A stretch of DNA of 40,479 nt. Origin: Nemertoderma westbladi. Its lineage: Eukaryota; Xenacoelomorpha; Nemertodermatida; Nemertodermatidae. The first letter of the stretch is position 1. Each line of letters opens with the position of its first letter. This document shows positions 20,884-29,768 of this stretch, one piece after another. Location: NCBI GenBank assembly GCA_032718475.1, contig JAUCBJ010000730.1:1-40479 (forward strand), written 5' to 3'. Below the pieces are notes generated by a model, which was not told where the DNA came from, searched no databases, and saw nothing but the letters and a program-made list of their open reading frames with translations. A program made the position numbers and the translations under genes.

Positions 20884-21210
20884 CTAATACGAGTATAAAT
20901 TAGAACGCAGCCGTCTACTCTTGGTATAATACGGGTTGGTACCCGTCAACAAAGAACCAATAAAATCGAATAGGGGATCGGGGTAAATAAAATTGAGTGA
21001 AAATATAAGTCCGACGGCAAAAAGAACAGCTGTATCAATTCCATGTAAGACCTTTCCTATCGTTTTCCCTTCGACAGTTAGAACACAACATTCAAACTCT
21101 TCCGGGGGACCACTATGGACCACTATCGCAATGCGAACAGTTGCACCGAGCTCTCCAGTGCGTGACTCGTCACTTTCCAAATCCCCAAATCCTGGAGTTT
21201 CGGCGTCTTC
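20884..21210 (-). CDS. SAMD3-like gene, exon 3 (C-terminus)
   Basis: 327 nt, starting EDAETPGFGDLESDE after acceptor TTGTTTATACAG and ending NLYSY-stop (TAG 20884-20886). Includes VRIAIVVHSGPPEEFECCVL and GIDTAVLFAVGLIFSLNFIY. The intron to exon 2 is 585 bp and contains a 22-G run (21286-21307, plus strand). The stop is only about 4 bp from the satellite, so the 3' untranslated region must be satellite sequence. Confidence 0.7.
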   Translation of the reverse strand, partial: EDAETPGFGDLESDESRTGELGATVRIAIVVHSGPPEEFECCVLTVEGKTIGKVLHGIDTAVLFAVGLIFSLNFIYPDPLFDFIGSLLTGTNPYYTKSRRLRSNLYSY

Positions 21211-23154
21211 CTGTATAAACAAAATAAAAATAATGTTGTGATCAATATTGGAAAAATATAAATCAACTTGTTACACATGTGAGGAGGGGGGGGGGGGGGG
21301 GGGGGGGTGTTCGAAATAATGTCACAACAAAATTGTTAAATTATAATATATCAATTCTAAATAAATGAATAACACATAAAAATTCAAAAGTTTAGAAGTG
21401 GTGATTAAGGTCAAAAGATGGAAAAAGATCAAAAAATTTGTTTGATGGGCTAATTAAAATAAAAATTTTTCGTGACAATTCAGCTAAATTATTAATTTAT
21501 AAACGAGAATGTGTTATGGAACTGTAGCACACTGCTTTTTAATTCTACTCCACCAACCACCAAAACCTTAAACAGAAGTAAAATATTAAAAATATATTTT
21601 TTCGCAAAGCGTAACTAGCTATATATATTTATTTATTTGTAATTCCCTCTTAAGGCTAGTAGGCCTGCTGTTAGAGATAGGATATGCAAATTAAGAATGT
21701 ATTTTCAATAGAAGTGGAATAAATAGAAAGGCAAGTGCCAGGGGTAGAATCGGTTAGCACTACTGAAGCTAACGTATCGAAGTACTGGTACTTACAGGAT
21801 CCCTTATTTCTATTGATGAACCTTGGAAATATTCATTAAGGCCCATCAAAATAGAAACTCTACTCGAACAGCCCCATGCCTCAGCCCGTTTCATCTCTTT
21901 CTCAATTGCCATACGACGCGATGTCGGGGAAGTAGATTTGAATATTTTTATGAGGTTTGATGTGTGAGGTTCTAATAACTTCCAGTCTAAATCCATATTC
22001 GTTAGGAGACGGAATTCCTGACAAACCTAGAGATAAATGGTTAAAAAATTACTTTCTTTAATCCTTTTAACTAAAGCCCATTACGGAGTTGCGGTACAAC
22101 CAATAATAATATATCATATAGCCTAGCCACAACAAAATATAACTATAGGGAGTGTGAACCAGACAAATATATGTAAAATATAAATACATATCACATATGC
22201 CATGCCTGTACTAACAATGTCGAATTCCTTTAGTGCAGGCCACTTAGCGATGATGTCATTCACGGGCATGTTTGAAACTACATCCTTCCTCCTAGTAGGA
22301 AATGTTGTATGCATTTCAACTATAAGAGTTGGGCTCGGAGTTGACCCACAGACATCATCCACAGAATCTGTCTCCATAGTATTCATTTCCGATTGCATAG
22401 ATATAATTGATGTTTCTTCCATGTCTGCAGTGACATTTAGAGACTTCTCTGGGAAATAGTTTACTACTCCTCGTCTGGCTTTCTTAATATTTTTATTGGT
22501 GTTGACACCTTTCCTCTTTCCTGAATTAACCGCAACCTCTGCAGACCCATACTTAGCTAATTCACGACGGAGGTCACTCATCTTACTTTGGAGACGGATA
22601 ACCCACACTTCGATACCAGCTGTATCCAAAGGATCTTGAGATTTAAGTTGTGGGAATCGCGTTATCAATTCCTTAGCTACAAGTCGGAAGTCCATAAGTG
22701 TAGGATATGCATTAATCTCATGCATTGCCTGGACAAGTGGAGTTAGAAGCAAACCCTTCAGTTTCTTCTGAGTGACTAGATTAGCGGGGGATTCAATGTA
22801 TTTCATTCTTTGTTCTATATCAATGCCATATTGTGGCATAACGAAACTGTTAGCGAATGTTGCGGTGTTACAACGAAGAATAGGAGCTGCAGACATACTC
22901 GACCCAGGAATTGCTTGAATACCAGTACCAGAAACAGTATCTTGTCCATGAAACATACTAGAGATATCATTTTGAGCCTTCTTTACAAGATTTACTTGCC
23001 CAATTTGAAATTTGAGGGAAGATAATTCCTCAAATGGTGTCAATTGAAGAGCAACGGTCGAATTAATTCCACCTTCTTTAAATTTTTGAAGTGTTTCCTC
23101 TGTAAACGAGTACTTTGATAAAAAGGCAACCCATTCTGACTCTGCAGATGTCAT
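20884..23154 (-). CDS. SAM-domain protein, SAMD3-like (three exons, 498 residues)
   Basis: Spliced from 23154-22216, 22026-21796 and 21210-20884 with phase-0 junctions. Residues 8-64 (WVAFLSKYSFTEETLQKFKE...IGQVNLVKKA) fit a sterile alpha motif, a small helical protein- or RNA-interaction domain. Residues about 127-195 (LVTQKKLKGLLLTPLVQAMH, then RLVAKELITRFPQL, then WVIRLQSKMSDLRREL) and the C-terminal AVLFAVGLIFSLNFIYP resemble vertebrate SAMD3 and its invertebrate relatives as I remember them. Total length is close to SAMD3 (about 520). A basic patch at 212-229 (GKRKG...NIKKARRG) could be nuclear targeting. Start chosen at the ATG immediately before the SAM domain. TATA-like sequence lies 30-70 bp upstream. 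No frameshift or stop interrupts it, so it may be expressed. It lies wholly inside the 11.7-kb insertion. Function is unknown to me; binding to nucleic acid or a partner protein is inference. Confidence 0.7.
21211..21795 (-). other. Intron 2 of the SAMD3-like gene
   Basis: GTAAGT...TACAG borders, AT-rich, with a long G run at 21286-21307 on the plus strand (C-rich in the transcript, not adjacent to the acceptor). Confidence 0.65.
21796..22026 (-). CDS. SAMD3-like gene, exon 2
   Basis: 231 nt, 77 codons, VCQEFRLLTNMDLDWKLLEP to SSIEIRDP. Acceptor TTATCTCTAG|GTT, donor CCT|GTAAGT. It joins exon 1 across a 189-bp intron as KEFDI-VCQEF without changing frame. Confidence 0.7.
22216..23154 (-). 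CDS. SAMD3-like gene, exon 1
   Basis: 939 nt, codons 1-313, from ATG to KEFDI. Donor is ATT|GTTAGT. Carries the SAM domain, the helical middle domain, the basic patch and an acidic Met/Ser-rich linker (MEETSIISMQSEMNTMETDS). Read-through beyond the donor gives a hydrophobic tail that I regard as intron. Confidence 0.7.
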
Positions 23155-23440
23155 TCTAGCTCACAATGATATATATTATATTATATATACGGATGTCGTT
23201 TTGTAGTATATATATAGACTAATAATAATAATATTACAGTATTATCTGTATCTGTTATACTGTCTACAACTATCTGTTATAGAAACTTTACATATTAATA
23301 TATATATCTATATCTAATACATAAATAAATTATATACCGGTACTGTGCTTCCAGTGAAATTATATTTTAGAAATTCTCTAAATTGTTATTTAATTATACA
23401 GTTTTCATTTTATATTTCTCGTTCTAAGGTGTTCTGTTTA
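23155..23440 (-). promoter_or_regulatory. Gap between the two minus-strand genes, possible promoter
   Basis: Very AT-rich. Stretches such as TATATATAC and TATATATAATATAATATATA lie about 20-70 bp upstream of the SAMD3-like ATG (23165-23215). They could serve as a TATA region, but sequence this simple may also be chance. Confidence 0.25.
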
Positions 23441-23770
23441 TCAGTGGCACATATATTGAAAGTAGTGACGAAAGAAAAGTGGTCTGTGCTTTAAAGGAAC
23501 ATAAACAACATTAGAATCAACACCGCTAATATAAGAAACCAAAGGCATTAAATCAAAATCTTCAGTAAATATTCCAGATTCGCAAATGCGAAATGTCTTA
23601 TATTGGACAAAGTCGGTGATAACAGAAAGATGAAGCGCTTCATCCACTTCCCAGCAAAATACCTTACAAAGAAAATCAATGGAGGTTGCAGAGGCTGGGT
23701 AAATCTTAACAATCATGCACAATTTCCTCAAAGTCTTTAAATAACGGAAGTTTGAAACTGAGTACTTAAT
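23441..23770 (-). CDS. Terminal exon of a second, unrecognised gene
   Basis: A minus-strand frame of 109 codons opens just after a TGA (23771-23773) and ends in TGA. It reads YSVSNFRYLKTLRKLCMIVK, then SIDFLCKVFCWEVDEALHLS, then FDLMPLVSYISGVDSNVVYV. Residue composition is convincingly protein-like and the pattern (FCW, a short acidic linker, then PLxxYIxGxxxxxVYVPLKHR at the end) resembles last exons of uncharacterised animal proteins. There is no good initiating ATG at the head; a CTCAG acceptor near 23758 is plausible. Upstream exons should lie between 23771 and 25175 but I could not find any, so the gene may be truncated. Same strand as, and 286 bp upstream of, the SAMD3-like start. Confidence 0.45.
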   Translation of the reverse strand: MKYSVSNFRYLKTLRKLCMIVKIYPASATSIDFLCKVFCWEVDEALHLSVITDFVQYKTFRICESGIFTEDFDLMPLVSYISGVDSNVVYVPLKHRPLFFRHYFQYMCH

Positions 23771-25175
23771 TCAGTAATTCCTCTAATTTCCACGAAATTG
23801 CATTCAGGTTGAGACTGTATGCTACTGTACCGGTACATTATGTAGGCTATGCATGTATGTATGCTGATATGCCTAGCCTATTTAACAAGTAAATTGAAGT
23901 TTAAAAACGAAAAAGACTTTCATTGCATTGTGACATCCTGACACCAGTAAATAAGACAAAACATTTTAGAAAAAACTGCAAACTAAATTAATGAATTTAA
24001 GCACAAATTTTGCAAAATCAATGTTTAAGTACCGGTATGATACAAATTTTAGAAAAAACTGCAAACTAAATCAATGAACCGGTAGGCCCTATTTAAGCAC
24101 AAATTGCAAATGTTGCAAAATATATCGATTGATGGATAAGTTAACTAACACTCTGCCTAATGCAGTAATGGCCTAATACAATAATGTAATACAATAGGCC
24201 CTAATGCAGTAGGCCTAATGTAATAACAATACAATATTGTAATAGGCCTATCAGCCTATAGCAGTATAGCTATACTGCTGTACTGGCAACTGGATAGGCT
24301 ACCTACTGCTACTACTGTCAGTCTCTGAGTCTGCAGGTCTGTCAGTGCCAGACTTGATTGATTGATTGATTGTTTTTTACACATAATTAAACCTTTTAAA
24401 ATTCACAATAATACATTTATATAGATTACGTTACGATATTAGGCCTACGGTACAAGTAATAACACTAGATATTTAGGAGCACCAATACTGATTTATGTAG
24501 ATAGTCATCTTATAAAATGTTTACTTACTTAAATAAAAGGTTCTGGTGTAAGGATAGCCTCATGAGGTATATACAGACTGTACTACAGTACATGCAGTAC
24601 TACCTACCGCCTACCGCTACCGGCTGACCGGTACATCAATGTAAATGTAATGCAGTAATGTACCGGTTGCCGGTATTCAGTATTGTACCGGTAGCCGGTA
24701 CCGGTAGGCTGTAGGTACTGACAGACTGAGCTGTTGAAAGAGTGTGGAGTGTCTGAGTGCAGAGTGCGCTGGCTGATGAAGTGATGTCAGAATATGACAA
24801 ACCAACACCAGAACACTCACACTGCACTTACTGTTACTACTAGATTACTGCAGTACCGGTACCGGTACCAGAAGCAGAGAAGTTAGCAGAAGTTACAAAG
24901 TTAAGGGGCTATGCTTAAATTTAAGGCGCTAAAGTCTATTGACCAATAGGAAATTGAGTGTCTATATTGAAAAGCTAAACAACTAAGGTACAAACAGCAC
25001 GAAATTGTTATGGTAAAAATACCATATTCAATACAACATATTTGTGTGCAAAATGGCTAATTCACTAATGGTTTACATCACCATAACATTGTTATAGTAA
25101 CGATGCCATTCGTTTATGGTGAAGTTGTTTCACCATAACTAAGTTAATTCAAAAACTGCATACGGGTTTACAGTG
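23771..25175. other. Right arm of the insertion: low-complexity, no clear exon
   Basis: Contains a direct duplication of about 90 bp (TTTTAGAAAAAACTGCAAAC at 23967 and 24047), GCAGTA/GTACTG and ACCGGTA-rich patches (24600-24720, 24850-24870), a short GATT repeat at 24355-24372, and the subterminal motifs. No coding frame I would defend. Confidence 0.55.
25005..25145. promoter_or_regulatory. Right subterminal CACCATAA/TTATGGTG motifs
   Basis: TTATGGTAAAAATACCATA near 25010, CATCACCATAACATTGTTAT near 25077 and TTTATGGTGAAGTTGTTTCA then CCATAAC near 25115-25140. Same octamer family as at the left end, in both orientations. Confidence 0.55.
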
Positions 25176-25177
25176 TA
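25163..25177 (-). repeat. Right terminal inverted repeat plus TA duplication
   Basis: CGGGTTTACAGTG (25163-25175) is the exact inverse of the left end; TA at 25176-25177 is the second copy of the target duplication. Confidence 0.9.
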
Positions 25178-25854
25178 GGACTCTTAAAAAACCTCTATTT
25201 GACGCATCCAGAGACACCGAGAATCGAAAGAGGGGGTCTAAATTAGACGTTTCCACTTCTTGGAATACCCCGCCTCCGGGCTTGTTTTCCGTCTATTGTC
25301 CGTCAAAGTTGAAAAAACGGACAAATGACTTTTCGGGATCTGTAATAACTCGGCTACTATTTATCGTACGGGATCGAAAGTAACGCGGTTACAATGATGA
25401 CGAGTGGGTCTACCTTCGTATCGAATGGGGGTAATAGATTTATTAAAATTTCGGGTGGAAAAAGGGGCCGTAAATTTGTACGTTTTTGTCCGTCTTTTTT
25501 CGAAATTTTATTTCCGAAATGTTTAATTTGACGACGCGGGTAGGATTCCACTAATTCTTTTTTGAAACTCGTAGAAGACCATTGGGGCTACGTTCCTATC
25601 GAGTGGGGGGTACAACAAATATGTCGACAATAGGGGCCAAAGAGGGCCAGAATATGAAAAATAGTTTTTATCGAATAATTTTTTATTTTTCACTTTAGTT
25701 GGTTAAGGTACATTTTATACGGTCAATATTGATACGGGGAATTCAAATATGCTATCGGTTTTGCTCCGCGGACGCTATTAAAAAAATGAGGGCCAAAAAT
25801 AAAATTTCGCCCTTCAAACTCGCTTCGCGGGAAATCATCTAGCTCGAAAACTAC
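25176..25854 (+). repeat. Family A repeat, second copy, right part
   Basis: Starts TAGGACTCTTAAAAAACCTC, continuing the sequence interrupted at 13468, and follows the 8459-9137 copy with scattered substitutions until CTCGAAAACTAC. It contains the second version of the 64-codon minus-strand frame (25357-25551). Confidence 0.9.
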
Positions 25855-26577
25855 AGTAGTTACTACAGTAGCCTACTGACTTAGATACTTCAGTATGCTG
25901 TTCTACATCCCTTACTGCCTTACCTGCTTACCTACCGGCAGACCGGTACCGTACTATTCTTCCAACTATTACAAGTTCTGCAGTTGGTAGATTAAAAGTG
26001 GCTACCAGCAGACCGGTATCTGGGTATCGTACCAGTTTTCAGACTTTTGAGGGGGGCTAATTTTCCTGAGGGGAGGCATTATTTCCTAAGGAGAAAATGC
26101 CCCCCCGGGCTAAATTTCCTAGGAAAAATTGCCCGGGGGGACATAAATATCCTAGGAAATAATGCCCTGGGGGGCATATTCTAGGGGGGGCTGATTTCCT
26201 TGTGACACCGGCTGACCGGTGCTGGTGATGTAGTGAGGTACCGTACCAATAGTTAGTTCTTTAAATCATTGTATTTTATTCCGCTATTTGTTATGGTACC
26301 TGTAATCCAGTAATCTATTCTGTCTGTCTGTAGGGCTAGGCAGCTAGGGCTACTGCAAATTTCGATATCGGTTTGTTCTTTAGGTTTAAAAGTTTAGGGT
26401 TTGTTTTTCAGGCCAGCCAGCCAGCAGGCCCAATACAGCAATACCAAACTAAAGCAGTAGGCTAATAAACTTAAGTGGACATTGCTGCATTGGGAATCGA
26501 ATCACCATAACCTATTTTAGTACTGGTACCGGTATTTGTTTAGGCATATCTAATCTATCTTACCTGCTTACTGTCTT
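25855..26577. other. Low-complexity DNA rich in ACCGGT and GCAGTA, with a palindrome
   Basis: Frequent ACCGGT, TACCTACC and CAGTAG words. 26040-26200 holds three diverged copies of a TTTCCTAGGAAAAATTGCCC-GGGG type motif. No gene seen. Confidence 0.55.
26101..26140. repeat. 40-bp near-perfect palindrome
   Basis: Arms CCCCCCGGGC and GCCCGGGGGG are exact inverses; the centre TTTCCTAGGAAA is self-complementary, with AT-rich linkers. Could form a cruciform or transcript hairpin. Confidence 0.85.
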
Positions 26578-26892
26578 ATGAATTCACGAATTACAGAATT
26601 ACCGGTAGCCTACCAGTACAGCAGTATGGATGCGTCGAGTGGAAATCTTACCGGTATTGGGGCAGGTAAAACGGGTGCCTTTTTAACTGTGATGAAAGTA
26701 TTGGGGATGTTGGAATTTGGATTACCGCTATCGGATGTGGGGGTTGGCCAACCGAATTCGGGAAATAATGAATTCCCCGAGGACGAGTTTACCACTGTTT
26801 CGACTTTGGCGAAGCTCACGGAGACAGACCGATGGCCATGGATTCGGACGAGCAGCACCAAAAACAACTATCTTGTCAACTATTCAATCTAG
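26578..26892 (+). CDS. Weak open frame 1, possible exon (unrecognised)
   Basis: 104 codons from an ATG, with NLTGIGAGKTGAFLTVMKVL and FPEDEFTTVSTLAKLTETDR. The region is richer in G+C than its surroundings, as exons here tend to be, and the frame overlaps a second open frame (26717-27112) in another phase. GAGKTG superficially resembles a P-loop but lacks the full GxxxxGK[ST] pattern. I cannot say which frame, if either, is used. Confidence 0.25.
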   Translation: MNSRITELPVAYQYSSMDASSGNLTGIGAGKTGAFLTVMKVLGMLEFGLPLSDVGVGQPNSGNNEFPEDEFTTVSTLAKLTETDRWPWIRTSSTKNNYLVNYSI

Positions 26893-27112
26893 TCGAATTT
26901 TGAGGGAAGAGAAGCAAAACGGTGAGCGACTCCTACAGTTCTATTTTAATGTGCAAGTGGGTAACCGCTGGACGAGGAAATATATATCAGGCGACGCTGG
27001 ATCTACCAGTAGCGGGACTTCTACGGATATCGAGACTGATCATCGTGTCTGCACGGTACTTCACATAGCGCCCCATTTGGTGATCTCCAGTGAATGTTTG
27101 GATTTGACCTGA
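26717..27112 (+). CDS. Weak open frame 2, possible exon (unrecognised)
   Basis: A 131-codon frame with no ATG at its head. The distal half (LLQFYFNVQVGNRWTRKYIS, then GSTSSGTSTDIETD) looks more protein-like than the Arg/Ser-rich proximal half. A CTCCTACAG acceptor near 26939 would open an exon at FYFNVQVG. It could be a 5' exon of the plus-strand paralogue gene that starts at 28789. No homology recognised. Confidence 0.25.
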   Translation: MDYRYRMWGLANRIREIMNSPRTSLPLFRLWRSSRRQTDGHGFGRAAPKTTILSTIQSSRILREEKQNGERLLQFYFNVQVGNRWTRKYISGDAGSTSSGTSTDIETDHRVCTVLHIAPHLVISSECLDLT

Positions 27113-28225
27113 CCAAATTCTGAAATTGGTTTACTACGGAAGATCCGCAGTGGGCACACCTGAGCGGGTGTGGGCCACTCGGAATCCGACGAGGCGGCGC
27201 ACATATTGACATTTGGCGTATGTACATTTCTTACAGTAGGGAGCCACTGGGTTAAGAGTTTTTACGGTATACTTAATATGAGCATAAAGAAGAAAGTGTT
27301 GGCGATGTATCTGAAAAATAAATAAATAAACGTTGCTCTTTGTATCTCAAGTTGATTTGGATTAGGACAATGTGATACTTTTAACTCCTGCAATAATTCA
27401 GGTGGTTTTATGAGACAGCTTAGGGGTGGGGTGGGGTGTGGGGGGGGGGGGGGGGGGGGTGGGGTAACTGAGAAAATGTGACAAAGAAATGGAAAGAAAG
27501 GCAATGTTATAGTAAATGGATTTGTGTTATGTAATACTCTGTAGCAGCTGCTGGCTCCGAGGTAACTAATTTTGTATAGCCTGGGACTGACTGTCTCTGG
27601 GTAGTATATTGAAGACATAAGTCTATGAAGGAGAGATAATGTTTACTTTAGCTTTGATTTATGTTGTCAGCCCGGGGCGTCCTTCTGGTTCAATGAGTTA
27701 TTGGGCAGATTTATTACATTGCAAGACTGTTTGATGCTTTTGGGTAGGGGTAATCGAGGTCGAAGTTATATGCTGTGATTAACATGTGGTCAAGTGATTA
27801 AGGACCATGCGTTTTCAGGATGGAAGACTTACAGGTTTCGTTACGTTGCTATCGATCCGACCTATCCTGTGATTCTATAATTGCGTGGTATTGGGTTACT
27901 CTCCGGCATCGATAGAGGTGGAGAGGTGGTGTTGTTGGCCTGCCTATATGCGTCATATGGGGCGGGGGGGGGGGGGGGGGGGGGTGTGTTGGGGCAAAGT
28001 GTTGTCAGATTCATCTATTCTGTGTTGATGGTTGGTGAGGATTCTACTTCTGGCTAGGTCTGGCCTAGAGTAGAAGCAGTTCCGCGGCAATAATAATATT
28101 GCTCCTCAAAAGAGGGCCCTTACTGCATCAGGGACGCGTTTTTCGACAGAGCCCCGTCAGCTGAAACAGCCAGTGCCGCTAGTCGGTGGGGTTGACTTGT
28201 TGACGAGAGGCTATTATGAGGCGCA
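27113..28225. other. Non-coding, with two G runs
   Basis: Runs of 20 G (27440-27459) and 21 G (27964-27984). No convincing frame. 28173-28394 is open in one phase without protein-like features. Confidence 0.5.
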
Positions 28226-28405
28226 ATGGGATACGCATTGCGTATCTCCTTCTGTCAACCAATACTGGCCTTCGAGACTGATGAGTGTGTCATTGAAATT
28301 TTCCGAGTTTACTATCCACATCCAAGCAATAGTCTTTTCACAAGGACAGTTTGGGGTGTTGTCCGTACTATTGGAGAACTTCCGTTTAGTTTAAATTTTT
28401 TTTAA
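28226..28405 (+). CDS. Small open frame of 59 codons
   Basis: ATG-initiated, encoding MGYALRISFCQPILAFETDE, then FRVYYPHPSNSLFTRTVWGV, ending LNFF-stop. Residue use is protein-like and the frame stays open through mixed-composition sequence. No family recognised and no splice signals are needed. It lies upstream of the paralogue exons on the same strand. Confidence 0.25.
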   Translation: MGYALRISFCQPILAFETDECVIEIFRVYYPHPSNSLFTRTVWGVVRTIGELPFSLNFF

Positions 28406-28788
28406 ATTCTTAACCCCGGTTGGAGACTGAACATTTTGAAATATTATTGTGAAACTTGGTATAATATCATTTTTTTGGTCATTGTCATATTTTTTTCACT
28501 AAACCAACTTAATTTGAAGAAAAAAATTTTTTTCACTCCACCCTAATGTACAGTACTGTAGTTTGAAGCTGCTAAAGTATGTAGGCTTTTAGTAAGAACT
28601 ACTTCCTTCAGTCCAAATGTTTCACTTTCTATTCTGTGCTTTTTAACTGTTATTAAATTACAGAAATAAAATATTATTCATCTAGGGGGGGGGGGGGGGG
28701 GGGGGGGGAGGTCAAACAACTGGAAAATTTGCGTGACATACTTTATGAACGCCCTCATAACTAATAAACTTATATTTTATTATTTTAG
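28406..28788. other. AT-rich DNA leading to an exon acceptor
   Basis: Contains a 24-G run (28685-28708) and ends in TTTTATTATTTTAG, the acceptor of the exon at 28789. Confidence 0.5.
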
Positions 28789-28997
28789 ATGGAGAAATAC
28801 TGTGTTATACATGGTCGATACGCTCGACGGGCGACACTCGCAGACGTCATCGACAACCCGCCGGTCATGGAGGGCCACCATATGGCGGCAATGGTCCTAA
28901 GTGTAACTTGCGCCGTAAAGAAAACTAAGTCACTAACTTCTCAGCCGCCAGCGAAGAAGGCCAGGGCGTCTTCATACCATACGCTGGCCTTCCTACT
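28789..28997 (+). CDS. Right paralogue, 5' exon
   Basis: 209 nt between TTTTATTATTTTAG and CTACT|GTAAGT. Only one phase is open throughout: MEKYCVIHGRYARRATLADV to QPPAKKARASSYHTLAFL, with a basic KKAR patch. It ends in phase 2, as the left paralogue's first visible exon requires. Function unknown. Its equivalent was not found in the left copy. Confidence 0.45.
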
Positions 28998-29245
28998 GTA
29001 AGTAAAAATTATTACTATTACTGATACTAATGTTAATATTTTTTTCAATATTCGCAATATGTGACACTACTACCAAAAATAACACGAATTAAAAAACAAT
29101 CAATTGAAATTATGTATATTAATACATTAAGTTACTAATTTGTTGTTCAAACTAAATCCTATTAAAAATACAAATATTGGTTACCTGCTAAAGTTAAATT
29201 TACACTAACTACATTATAATATTATATTTTAATAATTATTTTTAG

Positions 29246-29545
29246 CGATAATAATGCCTTCTAATGAGACGTTCTCGAAGCTCTTCCCACTCCACGCTGA
29301 TTACGAAAAGTTTTTTCGAGAACGGGATATGGGTGGGGACGTTTATCGCCATCCTAGAGCCGGGGTATCGTGGGGGGTCGACGACACATCTTCCCGCCAT
29401 AGTATCCCGGCTCAGTCCGGTGCACCTTAGGGCAGCCCCCATATACCCTGAGCGTCCCTCTAGATTGGATGAAATCAGTAAATCGGCAGAACTGGCGGGT
29501 TTCTGCCTTGAAAATCCCGAGACTGACTCTATCCAGGGCTTGTGT
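29246..29545 (+). pseudogene. Right paralogue, VGTFIAILEP exon, frameshifted
   Basis: Follows acceptor AATTATTTTTAG. Aligned with 6831-7228, it reads DNNAF, shifts frame, reads NETFSKLFPLHADYEKFF, shifts again at a T run (about 29310) and reads NGIWVGTFIAILEPGYRGG, then RLDEISKSAELAGF. The two indels nearly cancel. The 12-residue repeats of the left copy are absent. The 3' donor is unclear (about 29540). Alternatively, a different acceptor (ATGAG|A at 29268) would avoid both shifts but drop the first segment. Probably a decayed gene. Confidence 0.5.
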
Positions 29546-29768
29546 TGTTGTTAATATTATTTCTTATTTGTAAATAAAGATTAATAATAATAAATATTAT
29601 AGTAGATAAGATTGTCAATTTCTACTACATATATTTGTAACACCAAATTAAGCAGAATTGCTTTTATTAAAAAAAAAATAATGACTTTCCTAAACAATAA
29701 GCAATATACATAATCAAAATAAATAATGAATAATAATAAATATCATTTATAAATATTGTATTTTTTAG
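29546..29768 (+). other. Intron between right paralogue exons
   Basis: AT-rich, ends TTGTATTTTTTAG. The donor side is poorly defined. Confidence 0.4.

Larger units (their letters stand above)
13469..25175. mobile_element. 11.7-kb DNA transposon or cassette with TIRs and TA duplication
   Basis: The insertion begins CACTGTAAACCCG and ends with its exact inverse CGGGTTTACAGTG. It is flanked by a duplicated TA (13467-13468 and 25176-25177) and interrupts a family A repeat whose intact copy reads straight through with one TA at 8459-8460. TIRs, TA duplication and empty site together establish a cut-and-paste-type insertion. Near both ends the octamer TTATGGTG or its complement CACCATAA recurs, as transposase-binding repeats often do. 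Contents, on the minus strand: a three-exon SAMD3-like gene (20884-23154) and the last exon of a second gene (23441-23770). In addition there is a 6.8-kb satellite (14071-20882). No DDE transposase was recognised, so it is either non-autonomous or its transposase is unfamiliar to me. TA duplication is shared by Tc1/mariner and some other superfamilies. Confidence 0.85.

Noticed and set aside
22202-23025. Plus-strand ORFs over SAMD3-like exon 1
   Set aside because: Antisense shadows of a well-supported exon.
26640-26680. P-loop ATPase in weak open frame 1
   Set aside because: GIGAGKTG lacks the GxxxxGK[ST] spacing and no Walker B or other ATPase motif follows.
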